DNA from: Mesobacterium pallidum
Lineage (GTDB): Bacteria > Pseudomonadota > Alphaproteobacteria > Rhodobacterales > Rhodobacteraceae
Assembly (NCBI RefSeq): GCF_019966535.1
Contig: NZ_JAIMID010000001.1
Location: forward strand, 186,001-250,000
Direction: 5' to 3'
DNA length: 64,000 bases
Made by a program: the position numbers and the translations under genes. The notes beneath the pieces were generated by a model that was not told where the DNA came from, did not search any database, and saw only the letters and a list, made by a program, of their open reading frames with translations. Below are positions 8,267-16,455 of the stretch, one piece after another (position 1 is the stretch's first letter; the number at the start of each line of letters is the position of its first letter).

Positions 8267-9448
8267 ATGTCACGACAAAATTACACTTTCACCTCGGAAT
8301 CCGTCTCCGAGGGGCACCCGGACAAGGTCTGCGACCGGATTTCCGACGCGGTCCTCGATGCCCTGCTGGCCGAAGAGCCGGAGGCGCGCGTGGCATGTGA
8401 AACCTTCGCGACCACCAACCGCGTGGTGATCGGCGGCGAAATCGGCCTTTCCGACCAGGCCAAGCTGGCCGAGTACATGGAAGGCATGGACCAGATCGCC
8501 CGCGACTGCATCCGCGACATCGGCTACGAGCAGGACAAGTTCCACTGGCAGACCGTCGAGGTCACCAACCTGCTGCACGAACAATCCGCCCATATCGCGC
8601 AGGGCGTCAACGCGGCCGAGAACAAGGACGAGGGCGCAGGCGACCAGGGCATCATGTTCGGCTATGCCACCAACGAGACCGACGCGCTGATGCCGGCGCC
8701 GATCCAGTTCGCCCATGCGATCCTGCGCCGCCTCGCCGAGGTGCGCAAATCGGGGCAGGAGCCGACGCTGGGCCCCGATGCCAAGTCGCAGCTGTCGGTG
8801 CGCTACGTCGATGGCCAGCCGGTCGAGGTCAGCTCGATCGTGCTCTCGACCCAGCACCTGGATGAAAGCATGACCAGCGACGACGTGCGCGCCGTGGTCG
8901 AGCCCTATATCCGCGAGACGCTGCCCGAGGGCTGGGTCACGCCGAACACGGTCTGGCACGTGAACCCGACGGGCAAGTTCGTCATCGGCGGTCCCGATGG
9001 CGATGCCGGCCTCACCGGGCGCAAGATCATCGTCGACACCTACGGCGGCGCGGCCCCGCATGGCGGCGGCGCGTTTTCGGGCAAGGATCCGACCAAGGTG
9101 GACCGCTCGGCCGCCTATGCGGCGCGGTACCTCGCCAAGAACGTCGTGGCCGCGGGCCTTGCCGACAAGTGCACGTTGCAGCTGAGCTATGCCATCGGCG
9201 TCGCGCGCCCGCTGTCGATCTACGTGAACACCCATGACACCGGCAAGGTGGACGAGGCCGAGATCGAGGCCGCCATCTCCAAGGTCATGGACCTCACCCC
9301 GCGCGGGATCCGCACGCACCTCGCGCTCAACAAGCCGGTCTACCAGCGCACCGCGGCCTATGGCCATTTCGGGCGCGAGCCCGATGCGGATGGCGGCTTC
9401 AGCTGGGAAAAGGTCGACCTGGCCGAGGCGCTGGCCAAGGCGCTCTGA
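8267..9448 (+). CDS. metK: S-adenosylmethionine synthetase
   Basis: A 393-residue cytosolic enzyme that makes SAM from methionine and ATP. It opens with the conserved [12 protein letters not shown] (ATP and Mg binding) and contains [10 protein letters not shown], the acidic/glycine loop [15 protein letters not shown] and the motif [10 protein letters not shown]. The ATG at 8267 is chosen over the upstream in-frame codon at 8159 because it follows GGAG at 8256-8259 and gives the normal N-terminus. Expression is probably controlled at translation by the overlapping SAM/SAH riboswitch. Confidence 0.98.
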   Translation: MSRQNYTFTSESVSEGHPDKVCDRISDAVLDALLAEEPEARVACETFATTNRVVIGGEIGLSDQAKLAEYMEGMDQIARDCIRDIGYEQDKFHWQTVEVTNLLHEQSAHIAQGVNAAENKDEGAGDQGIMFGYATNETDALMPAPIQFAHAILRRLAEVRKSGQEPTLGPDAKSQLSVRYVDGQPVEVSSIVLSTQHLDESMTSDDVRAVVEPYIRETLPEGWVTPNTVWHVNPTGKFVIGGPDGDAGLTGRKIIVDTYGGAAPHGGGAFSGKDPTKVDRSAAYAARYLAKNVVAAGLADKCTLQLSYAIGVARPLSIYVNTHDTGKVDEAEIEAAISKVMDLTPRGIRTHLALNKPVYQRTAAYGHFGREPDADGGFSWEKVDLAEALAKAL

Positions 9449-9479
9449 TCCGCGATCTTTGCGGAAACATGGCAACGAG

Positions 9480-9507
9480 AAAGGGCGCCACGCGGCGCCC
9501 TTTGCAT
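9480..9507. terminator. Bidirectional intrinsic terminator
   Basis: AAAGGGCGCC (9480-9489) pairs perfectly with GGCGCCCTTT (9494-9503) around a 4-base loop, followed by GCATTTT. It lies between metK and the convergent DUF805 gene, so it can stop both. Confidence 0.8.
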
Positions 9508-9529
9508 TTTCGCCTCCATGTCCTGCATG

Positions 9530-10141
9530 TCAGCTGGTCTGTGGCTGCCCCAGCACGCGCGAACGGTAGTATTCCTGCACGGCCGCCTTGCGCTGCTCCT
9601 GGTCCTCGGTGCTGAGGGTCTCGTCCTTGCGCTCGAGCAGGGCATAGCCGGCATAGGGGTTGTGCTTGGCCTTGCGTGCGCCGCCGCCGACCTTGGGCAG
9701 CCCGCTCTCGGCCAGGCCACCGCCATGACCGCCGCCCATGCCGCCATGCGGCGAGGGGCCGTAGTTGTTTTCGTCCGGCGTCGAGGGCAGGCACATGAAC
9801 ACGAGATAAAGGATCCAGCCGATCATCGGGATGAACAGGAAGAAGTAGAAGAAGCCCGATTTGTTGCTGTCGTGCAGCCGGCGGATGGTCACCGCGAGGG
9901 TCGGAAAGAAGGTCAGCAGCGACAGGATCGGTGTCCAGAAGGACCAGAAGCCCACGCTGTCCGGCGCGATGTAGCCTTCGGCGTAGCCGAACTGCATCAT
10001 GGTCGAGATGTCGGCGGCGACGGCGGCGCAATAGACGAGGCCCTGCACCAGCGACCACCACCAGAACTCCGAGCGCGAGGCGCGCCCGCTGAACCGAAAG
10101 CTCTTGAAAATGACTGATTCTACGGCCTTGATCGGACCCAT
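9530..10141 (-). CDS. DUF805 domain membrane protein
   Basis: A 203-residue protein with a DUF805 domain in the first 130 residues. It has the family start (FKSFRFSGRASRSEFWWW), hydrophobic helices near 25-45, 65-85 and 100-118, and the conserved TIRRLHD motif before the last helix. The C-terminal 75 residues are soluble, Gly- and His-rich (GGMGGGHGGG) and then charged. The function is unknown. AGCAGGG precedes the ATG. It is transcribed alone, convergent with metK. Confidence 0.88.
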   Translation of the reverse strand: MGPIKAVESVIFKSFRFSGRASRSEFWWWSLVQGLVYCAAVAADISTMMQFGYAEGYIAPDSVGFWSFWTPILSLLTFFPTLAVTIRRLHDSNKSGFFYFFLFIPMIGWILYLVFMCLPSTPDENNYGPSPHGGMGGGHGGGLAESGLPKVGGGARKAKHNPYAGYALLERKDETLSTEDQEQRKAAVQEYYRSRVLGQPQTS

Positions 10142-10274
10142 ATCCCTGCTCCGTGCTTCTTGGCCGATACGCGGCCATAGTCCCCTTGGTCACCTGAAAG
10201 GTCACAGAGGCGGATGGCCTGCTTAGGGCAGAAGCGGTGCAAGTTTGTGGCGTTTCGCTCGCAGGTGGCGCGGT

Positions 10275-11318
10275 TCAGAGCAGGGAAAGGAAGGCATCGA
10301 CGCCTTCGGACCCGATCGACCAGTCGCAGACCAGCCGCGCCCGCAACCGCGCGTCGGGATCGCCACTGTCCACGGGGCTGCCATCGGTGATGCCGTAGAC
10401 CGCGCCCGCGCGCTTGAGCCGCGCATGCAGCCGGCGCGGCGCGGTGAAGAAGATCATGTTGGCATCGACATCATAGAGGATCTCGATCTCGTTGTGCTTT
10501 CGCAGCCCCTCGGCCAGCCGCGCCGCCGCGGCATTGGCCGCCCGCGCCGTATCAAGCCAGAGATCGTTCTTGAGATAGCCCAGCAGCTGCGCCGAGAGGT
10601 AGCGGTGCTTGGACAGCAGGTGCCCCGACCGCTTGCGCCGCAGCTCGAATTCCCAAGCGTGTTTCGGGTCGAAGAAAAGCACCGCCTCGACCCCGAGGCA
10701 GCCGTTCTTGGTGCCGCCGAAGGACAGCGCATCCACGCCCGCGCGCCAGGTCATCTCGGCCGGGGTGCAATCGAGAGCCACCAGCGCATTGGCAAAGCGG
10801 GCGCCGTCCATGTGCACCGGCTGCTCAAAGGACTTGGCCACGCCGCAGATCGCGCGGATTTCCTCGAGCGTGTAGACGGTGCCCTGCTCGGTCACCTGGG
10901 TGATCGAGACCGGCCCGCGCTGGTGCATGTGGACAAAGCCCTCCTGCGTCTCGGCCATGACGCGGCGCAGCGCCTCGGCTGGGATGCGGTCCGTCGTGCC
11001 CACGGGCACCAGCCGCGCGCCGGCGGTGAAGAACTCGGGCGCGTTGCATTCGTCCTCGAAGATATGGGCGACGGGGCTGCAATAGATGCCCTGCCAGGGC
11101 TCGGACAGGGTGGCGAGGGCCAGGGAATTGGCGGCTGTACCGGTGGCGACCAGCTGCACGTCGGCCTCGGGCGCCTCGAAGACCTCGCGCAGGCGCGTGC
11201 GCAGGTCCGACATCCAGCCGTCGTTGCCATAGGCCATGGCGTGGCCGGTGTTGGCCTCGGCCAGGGCCTCCATGATCTGGCTGGGCACCGGGCCGGAATT
11301 GTCGGATGCAAAGAACAT
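10275..11318 (-). CDS. ltaE: Low-specificity L-threonine aldolase (PLP-dependent)
   Basis: A 347-residue fold-type I PLP enzyme that cleaves L-threonine or allo-threonine to glycine and acetaldehyde. The N-terminus MFFASDNSGP is characteristic. The conserved HMDGARFANAL holds the PLP-ring Asp, and the PLP Lys lies in SFGGTKNG. The start at 11318 has AGGAAGG upstream; an in-frame ATG at 11345 would add nine residues. It runs leftward as a single gene. Confidence 0.9.
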   Translation of the reverse strand: MFFASDNSGPVPSQIMEALAEANTGHAMAYGNDGWMSDLRTRLREVFEAPEADVQLVATGTAANSLALATLSEPWQGIYCSPVAHIFEDECNAPEFFTAGARLVPVGTTDRIPAEALRRVMAETQEGFVHMHQRGPVSITQVTEQGTVYTLEEIRAICGVAKSFEQPVHMDGARFANALVALDCTPAEMTWRAGVDALSFGGTKNGCLGVEAVLFFDPKHAWEFELRRKRSGHLLSKHRYLSAQLLGYLKNDLWLDTARAANAAAARLAEGLRKHNEIEILYDVDANMIFFTAPRRLHARLKRAGAVYGITDGSPVDSGDPDARLRARLVCDWSIGSEGVDAFLSLL

Positions 11319-11380
11319 CAGGGAAACCTTCCTGTCGCGGGTCATTGGTGAACCCCGGCGCGCGGGATTGCAAGGGGGGC

Positions 11381-11854
11381 TCAGACCGGCTCGTCGATGA
11401 TGTGGTCTTCCCAATCCTCGTCGGCGACCTCGTATTCCGACACGGTCCGGTGCCACATCGACACGCCGGCCTTGTGCACGCTCTCGGCCGTGCCGGTCAG
11501 CAGCGGGTGCCAGTCGGGCAGGGGCCTGCCCTGCCACAGCAGCTTGTAGGCGCAGGTCTCGGGCATCCAGTACAGGTTCTCCGCCATGTTGGACGGGCTG
11601 AGGACGATGCAATCGGGCACGAACTGGTGGCGGATCGGGTATTGCGAGCAGCGGCAGGTCTCGTCGTCGAACAGCCGGCAGGCGACACAGGTCAGGGCGA
11701 CCTCGCCGGTGTCCTCGTCCTCGAGCTTGTTCATACAGCACTTGCCGCAGCCGTCACACAGCGCCTCCCACTCGGGCTTGGACATCTGGGTCAGCCGCTT
11801 GCGTTCCCAGAAACGCGGCGCGAGGCCGGCGCGGTCGATGGGATCGTCGCTCAT
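11381..11854 (-). CDS. YcgN-family cysteine-cluster protein (UPF0260)
   Basis: A 157-residue cytosolic protein with a Cys-rich metal-binding cluster: CDGCGKCC near residues 33-40, TCVACRLF near 55-62, then C-R-C, PDC and TCAYK. The Zn/Fe-S cluster domain is known but the function is not. Its ATG overlaps the ribF stop (ATGA at 11851-11854), so it is translationally coupled to ribF. Confidence 0.88.
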   Translation of the reverse strand: MSDDPIDRAGLAPRFWERKRLTQMSKPEWEALCDGCGKCCMNKLEDEDTGEVALTCVACRLFDDETCRCSQYPIRHQFVPDCIVLSPSNMAENLYWMPETCAYKLLWQGRPLPDWHPLLTGTAESVHKAGVSMWHRTVSEYEVADEDWEDHIIDEPV

Positions 11855-12789
11855 GTGTCGGCCAGGATCCTGCGTGCCTCGGCGCAATCGGCATCCATCT
11901 GGGCGATCAGCGCGTCAAGGCCGTCGAATGTCAGCTCGGGCCGCAGGTACTCGACCAGCGCGATCGACAGCAAGGCACCGTAGAGATCGCCGGTGAAATC
12001 GAACAGGAACGTCTCGAGGTTCGGAACCTCGCCGCCGAACATCGGCCGCACGCCGAGACTCGCGGCGCCGTGGTACTGGCCCTTGTGGGGACCGTCCCGC
12101 ACCTCGACCAGCACGGCGTAGACGCCGAGCTTGGGCAGGTGCAGCCCGTCCAGCGCCATGTTCGCGGTGGGATAGCCCAACTCGCGGCCGCGCTGCTCTC
12201 CGCCGATCACGATGCCTTCGATCCGGTGCCAATGACCCAGCTGGGCTGCGGCATCGCGCGGGCGGCCGTCGCTCAGCGCCTCGCGGATCGCGGTCGAGGA
12301 GATCTCGAGCCCGCCGATGTCCTTGAGCCCCGCGATCGTGACGCCGAACCCCATCTCGGCGCCGAACCGCACGAGGTCCGCGGCCGTGCCTGTCCGCCCC
12401 TTGCCGAAACAGAAATCGGCTCCGACCACGACATGGCGCAGCCCCAGCCCGTCGCGGATCACGCGACGCGCGAACTCCTCGGGCGTCAGCGCGGCAAGGG
12501 CGGCGTTGAAATTCAGCTCGTACAGCCGGTCCACCCCCAGCTTCTGCAGCCGCGAGGCCCGCGCCGCCCGGCCCATCAGCCGGAACGGCGGGGCCTTTGG
12601 TGCGAAATACTGGCGCGGATGCGGCTCGAAGGTCATCACCCCCAGCGGCGCGCCGATCTTTTCCCCGGCCGCGCGGGCCAGGTCGATCACCGATTGGTGG
12701 CCAAGATGCACGCCATCGAAATTGCCGATGGCGACGCTGGCGCCCCGGTCTTCGGGCTCGACGAACTGGTAGTCACGGACGATACGCAT
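11851..12789 (-). CDS. ribF: Bifunctional riboflavin kinase / FAD synthetase
   Basis: A 312-residue enzyme that makes FMN and FAD from riboflavin. The N-terminal adenylyltransferase domain (about 1-185) has the nucleotidyl-transferase motif NFDGVHLGHQ, and the flavokinase domain (about 185-305) has the conserved GYPTANM. The length is normal. It is coupled to the downstream ycgN-like gene. Its upstream region is occupied by two REP-like elements. Confidence 0.96.
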   Translation of the reverse strand: MRIVRDYQFVEPEDRGASVAIGNFDGVHLGHQSVIDLARAAGEKIGAPLGVMTFEPHPRQYFAPKAPPFRLMGRAARASRLQKLGVDRLYELNFNAALAALTPEEFARRVIRDGLGLRHVVVGADFCFGKGRTGTAADLVRFGAEMGFGVTIAGLKDIGGLEISSTAIREALSDGRPRDAAAQLGHWHRIEGIVIGGEQRGRELGYPTANMALDGLHLPKLGVYAVLVEVRDGPHKGQYHGAASLGVRPMFGGEVPNLETFLFDFTGDLYGALLSIALVEYLRPELTFDGLDALIAQMDADCAEARRILADT

Positions 12790-12845
12790 GGGCCTGAGGT
12801 ACCGCCCCCCGTGGCCGGGCGCAAGCGGTTCCGACGGGCAGGGAA

Positions 12846-12986
12846 GGGGGCCAGCCCCCTCGGCGCGTGCCGCGCCTCACCCCCGGAGTTTACGGGCACA
12901 ATGAAGGGCGGATCGGCGCCCCTGTCTTCATTGTTTCGAAAATACCTTGGGGGGAGCGCGCCTGCGCGCGGGGGGCAACGCCCCCC
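12846..12986. repeat. REP-like elements, head-to-head pair
   Basis: The left copy (12846-12906, reversed) is subtype II (TAAACTCCGGGGG when read reversed). The right copy (12926-12986) is subtype I, CTTCATTGTTTCGAAAATAC followed by CTTGGGGGGAG, a GCGCGC hairpin and GGGGGCAACGCCCCCC. The facing CAATGAAG/CTTCATTG ends form an inverted repeat with a 19-base loop. The pair fills most of the 203-base gap between maoC and ribF. Confidence 0.7.
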
Positions 12987-12992
12987 ATTCCG

Positions 12993-13436
12993 TCAGTCGA
13001 ACTTGCGCGACGGGGCGAGGACGACCGCCTCGCCGATCAGGACCTTCTTGCCGTCGACCTTGCAGCGGCAGTCGAGGGTCACGCGGCGCTTTGCGTGGTC
13101 GATTCCGATGACTTCGACTTCGGCCAGCACCATGTCGCCGGGGCGCACCGGGCCGAGGAATTTCAGCGTCTGGCCCATGTAGACGGTTCCGTGGCCGGGC
13201 AGCTGTTCGCCGATAACGGCCGAGATGAGGCCCGCGGTCAACATCCCATGGGCGATGCGCCCTTCAAAGATCGTGTCCTGCGCATAGGCATCGTCAAGGT
13301 GCACGGGGTTCCGATCGGTCGAGACCTGGGCGAACATCTCGATATCCTCGTCGGTCACGACTTTGCGCAGGTGGCGCGTCATGCCCATCTCGATATCTTC
13401 GATGCAGATCGTGCCACGGGGCAGGTTGTCCAACAT
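12993..13436 (-). CDS. MaoC-family (R)-enoyl-CoA hydratase
   Basis: A 147-residue hot-dog-fold protein. The hydratase-2 motif STDRNPVHLDD, with the catalytic Asp and His, is near residues 39-49, followed by GRIAHGMLTAGLIS. Such short proteins (PhaJ-like) hydrate trans-2-enoyl-CoA to (R)-3-hydroxyacyl-CoA. GGAGGG lies 8 bases before the ATG. It has its own promoter candidate upstream, so it is probably not part of the HAD unit. Confidence 0.88.
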   Translation of the reverse strand: MLDNLPRGTICIEDIEMGMTRHLRKVVTDEDIEMFAQVSTDRNPVHLDDAYAQDTIFEGRIAHGMLTAGLISAVIGEQLPGHGTVYMGQTLKFLGPVRPGDMVLAEVEVIGIDHAKRRVTLDCRCKVDGKKVLIGEAVVLAPSRKFD

Positions 13437-13467
13437 TTCACCCTCCGAATGCTGCGGGTGCGAAAGA

Positions 13468-13495
13468 AATAATGGACCTCTTGGGTCAAAGTCAA
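13468..13495 (-). promoter_or_regulatory. Candidate promoter of the maoC-like gene
   Basis: On the minus strand TTGACT (13495-13490) and ATTATT (13473-13468) are separated by 16 bases, about 30 bases before the maoC-like start. It is one of the few good -35/-10 pairs visible in this GC-rich sequence. Confidence 0.5.
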
Positions 13496-13528
13496 CGAAA
13501 GAATATTACCTTGCGCAATATCCTTTCG
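13496..13528. promoter_or_regulatory. Palindrome next to the maoC-like promoter
   Basis: CGAAAGAATATT (13496-13507) is complementary to AATATCCTTTCG (13517-13528) at 11 of 12 positions, with a 9-base spacer. It abuts the -35 box on its upstream side and also lies 17 bases after the stop of the HAD gene, so it could be an operator or a terminator stem. Confidence 0.45.
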
Positions 13529-13544
13529 TCGTGCTTGCGTGATG

Positions 13545-14417
13545 TCAGCGCAGGGCACCGATGCTGTAGGTGGGGCTGTAATCCTGGGTTGCCAGCCAGT
13601 CGCGCAGGGCCGCCTCGTCCGGGTCGGTGTCGGTCTTCGTCTCTTCGCGCGCCAGCCCGCCGGTGATGAAAAGCGAATCGATGCCCTCGCCCTGTGCCCC
13701 CGCGATATCGGTCAGGATGCCGTCGCCGATGGCGAGGATGCGGTCGTCCGAGGCCAGCTTGCCGATCTCGGACAGGCGCCGGCGGGCGAGGTCGTAGATC
13801 GGCGGATGCGGCTTGCCGAAGTAAAGGCTCTCGCCGCCCATCTCGGTATAGAGCTTCGCCACCGCGCCGGCGCACCATTCGCGGCTGTCGCCGCGGTCCA
13901 CCACGATATCGGGGTTGGCGCAGATCAGCTTGAGCCCGTTCTGCTTGGCCAGCATCAGCTGCGGCTTGACCGCCTCGGGGTCGGCATGCGGATCGAACGG
14001 CCCGGTGCAGACGATGCCGGTGGCGTCTTCGAGCTCCACCCGTTCGATCTGAACCGGGTCCTCGATGACATGCAGCGGGTCGAAGAAGGTCAGGTCCTGC
14101 GGCGCGCCCATGAACCAGACCTTGTCGCCCACGGCCCCGGTGAACATCGCCGCGCGGGCGGCATCGCCCGAGGTGGTGATCGTGTCGTAGCAATCCTCGG
14201 GCACGCCGAAGGTCACCAGCTGCTTGGCCGTCTCGTGGCGCGACCGGGGGGCGTTGGTCAGCAGGCAGACCGTGCCGCCTGATGCCTTGTAGGCCCGCAG
14301 CGCCTCGACTGCCTCGGGGAAAGCCGTGACGCCGTTGTGCACGCAGCCCCAGAGGTCGACGAGCAGCGCGTCGTAGGGGGCGGCGATCTCGGCGAGGGAG
14401 GAGACGATGCGGGTCAT
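13545..14417 (-). CDS. HAD-superfamily class IIA hydrolase
   Basis: A 290-residue protein of the TIGR01459-like class IIA HAD subfamily. Motif I is LLVDLWGCVHNG near residues 19-30, motif II LLTNAPRSR, and motif IV ILAIGDGILTDIAGA with the metal-binding Asp. Proteins of this type are phosphatases of sugar phosphates or pyridoxal-phosphate-like substrates; the substrate is unknown. An upstream in-frame ATG at 14474 exists, but MTRIVSSLAEI is the family-like start. Confidence 0.85.
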   Translation of the reverse strand: MTRIVSSLAEIAAPYDALLVDLWGCVHNGVTAFPEAVEALRAYKASGGTVCLLTNAPRSRHETAKQLVTFGVPEDCYDTITTSGDAARAAMFTGAVGDKVWFMGAPQDLTFFDPLHVIEDPVQIERVELEDATGIVCTGPFDPHADPEAVKPQLMLAKQNGLKLICANPDIVVDRGDSREWCAGAVAKLYTEMGGESLYFGKPHPPIYDLARRRLSEIGKLASDDRILAIGDGILTDIAGAQGEGIDSLFITGGLAREETKTDTDPDEAALRDWLATQDYSPTYSIGALR

Positions 14418-14790
14418 GGCGGGCCTTTCTGGTTGCGCGGGTCCGGTATGCCGCAGCGCGTGCGGCTTGGCCACCGGGAAACGCGGGACGGGCAGACATC
14501 GGTCAAACGCGCGGCGGGCAGGATTTGTTCACGCGCCTGTGGCCTGCCTTGGCGCGGCCGGAGGCATCGCGCGGCCTGGCGCGCATGAGGCGATGCAAGA
14601 TCCTGAAAATGCAGGAAAAAGCCGAGAAGCGCCTCGTCTGTTGGCCGCGCTGGGTGGCGAGGTTTCGCCATCCCCAGGGCGGGGCTGCCCCGCGGGAAAG
14701 GAAAGCATTCGAACCACTCTCTAAACATTCCATCTTGAGAATGTATATAGGCAGGGAAGCGCGCGGATATCCGCATCAAGGAGAAGACGG
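14418..14790. other. Divergent intergenic region, no gene seen
   Basis: These 373 bases separate the leftward HAD gene from a rightward small secreted protein. The reading frames here have no ribosome sites or recognisable products. The last 80 bases are AT-rich and hold the inverted repeat described at 14725-14744. Confidence 0.5.
14725..14744 (+). promoter_or_regulatory. Inverted repeat in the promoter region of a secreted protein
   Basis: ACATTC (14725-14730) and GAATGT (14739-14744) are perfect 6-base inverted arms with an 8-base spacer, overlapping a possible TATATA -10 element at 14744-14749. It lies 47 bases before the 14791 start. A regulator cannot be named. Confidence 0.35.
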
Positions 14791-15078
14791 ATGAAAGCAC
14801 TCACACTGGCTGCGGCCCTGGTTCTCGGTGCCTCGGCCATGGCTTACGCCGATCATGCCAACCCCTGGGCGGGCGAGGACGACGATGTCAACGCGCAGTA
14901 CCACGAGGCGAACCAGGCCTTCAGCGCCGACCGTCCCGGCGAGGACGAGATGAGAGGCCGCCAGGTGCAGACCGTCAGCGACAAGGCCGGACAGGGCCAG
15001 TCGAACGGAGGCATGGGGCTGTCGAAGGGTTTCGCGATGAACCAGGGCGGCAAGGGCAGCGCGGGCAAGGGCGGCTAG
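14791..15078 (+). CDS. Small secreted Gly/Asp-rich protein, unknown function
   Basis: A 95-residue protein with a good AAGGAGA site and a Sec signal peptide (MKALTLAAALVLGASAMAYA, cleavage near residue 20). The mature 75 residues are hydrophilic, with an acidic start (AGEDDDVNAQ) and a Gly/Gln/Ser-rich C-terminus (GQSNGGMG, GGKGSAGKGG). It has no Cys and no recognised domain. It is probably periplasmic and disordered. Confidence 0.7.
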   Translation: MKALTLAAALVLGASAMAYADHANPWAGEDDDVNAQYHEANQAFSADRPGEDEMRGRQVQTVSDKAGQGQSNGGMGLSKGFAMNQGGKGSAGKGG

Positions 15079-15108
15079 ACCTGACGCCATCTCGCGTCTT
15101 GCAAGTCA

Positions 15109-15139
15109 CATCGCGGCGGCCCTGGCGGTCGCCGCGATG
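15109..15139. terminator. Hairpin between convergent genes
   Basis: CATCGCGGCG (15109-15118) pairs perfectly with CGCCGCGATG (15130-15139). There is no T-tract. The position between the ends of two convergent genes suggests termination or mRNA 3'-end protection. Confidence 0.5.
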
Positions 15140-15147
15140 CGCGGGGC

Positions 15148-16407
15148 TCAGCGGTCGGGCGGGGTCCAGTCCGTCGGGGCCCCCGTGGCCCGCAGGCGCA
15201 GGGCAAGACCAAGCGCCACGCCCGTGCCTATGGCCACCGTCAGGTCGGCCAGCACGGTCAGCAGCAGCGTCAGCACCAACAGCGCCCGGTCGGCCCGTGG
15301 CCCCGACATGAAATTGCTTCGCCAATGCTGCGGCTCGGACATGTTCCAGGCGGTGAGTAGCAAGAGCCCCGCTAGCGCCGGCATCGCCAGCAATGAAGCG
15401 AGCGGCGCGGCCAGCGCCATCACCGCGAGGATGGTCAGCGCATGCACGATCCCGGCCACCGGCGTCTTGCCCCCGGCGCGGATGTTGGTCGCGGTGCGGG
15501 CAATGGCCCCGGTCGCGGGCAGCCCGCCGAAGAGCGGCGAGGCAAGGTTCGCCGCCCCCTGCGCCAGCAGCTCGGCCCCCGATCGGTGGCGATAGCCGGT
15601 CATCCGGTCGGCCACCATGGCCGAGAGCAGCGATTCGATCCCCGCGAGGAAGGCGATGATCAGGGCCGAGGGCAGCAGCTCGCGGAGCCGGTCGGGCGAG
15701 AGGTCGGGCAGGCGCGGCATGGGCAGCGAGGCCGAGAGCGTGCCGAACCGGTCGCCCAGCGTCTCGACCGGCAGGCCCAGCAGCGCGACGGCGCCCGAAG
15801 TCAACGCCACGGCGACGATCAGCCCGGGAAAGGCCGGGGCGAGGCGGCGGAAGAGCGTGATCAGCACCATCGTCGCGAGGCCGATCACCAGCGGCCAGGG
15901 GGCGATCTCACCACGCGCCTCCCACAGGGCGGCGAGCTTTTCCAGCGCTTCGGCGGGCATCGGCGCGGTGATCCCCATGAGGTCGCGCAGTTGGCTCAGC
16001 GCGATGATCGCCGCGATGCCGATGGTAAAGCCGTTGATGACCGGCTCGGGGACAAAACGTATCAGCTTGCCCGCGCGCAGGAGGCCCGCCACGACAAGGA
16101 TCACCCCGGCCATGAAGCTGGCCGTCAGCAGCCCGTCGAACCCATGAGCGTGGATCACCCCGGCGACCACGACGATGAAGGCCCCCGTGGGGCCGCCGAT
16201 CTGCACCCGGCTGCCCCCCAGCGCCGAGATCAGGAAGCCCGCGACGATGGCCGTGACCAGCCCCGCCTCGGGCCCCGCGCCGGAGGCGATGGCGATGGCC
16301 AGGCTCAGCGGCAGGGCGACCATGGCCACCGTGACGCCGGCCCAGAGGTCGGCGCGGAAAGTGGCAAGAGAGTAATCGCGCAGCGTGGTCAGCAGCTTGG
16401 GGGTCAT
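15148..16407 (-). CDS. SulP-family inorganic anion transporter without STAS domain
   Basis: A 419-residue polytopic membrane protein. SulP hallmarks are visible: GVTVAMVALPLSLAIAIASG in the first helix region, GPTGAFIVVV and GLLRAGKLIRFVPEPVINGF. SulP members transport sulfate, bicarbonate or other anions. Most carry a C-terminal cytoplasmic STAS domain of about 100 residues; here the protein ends about 20 residues after the last helix, so STAS is absent. The frame is intact, so this is a short family member rather than a visible truncation. Confidence 0.9.
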   Translation of the reverse strand: MTPKLLTTLRDYSLATFRADLWAGVTVAMVALPLSLAIAIASGAGPEAGLVTAIVAGFLISALGGSRVQIGGPTGAFIVVVAGVIHAHGFDGLLTASFMAGVILVVAGLLRAGKLIRFVPEPVINGFTIGIAAIIALSQLRDLMGITAPMPAEALEKLAALWEARGEIAPWPLVIGLATMVLITLFRRLAPAFPGLIVAVALTSGAVALLGLPVETLGDRFGTLSASLPMPRLPDLSPDRLRELLPSALIIAFLAGIESLLSAMVADRMTGYRHRSGAELLAQGAANLASPLFGGLPATGAIARTATNIRAGGKTPVAGIVHALTILAVMALAAPLASLLAMPALAGLLLLTAWNMSEPQHWRSNFMSGPRADRALLVLTLLLTVLADLTVAIGTGVALGLALRLRATGAPTDWTPPDR

Positions 16408-16455
16408 GATGCCCCAAGTGCTACGCCCGCGAACCCCGCGCCCGCAAGCCCGATC

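Noticed and set aside
11346..11741. Upstream extension of the threonine aldolase frame to 11741
   Set aside because: The extension runs antisense through the YcgN-type gene frame and has no homology; the family start is MFFASDNSGP at 11318.
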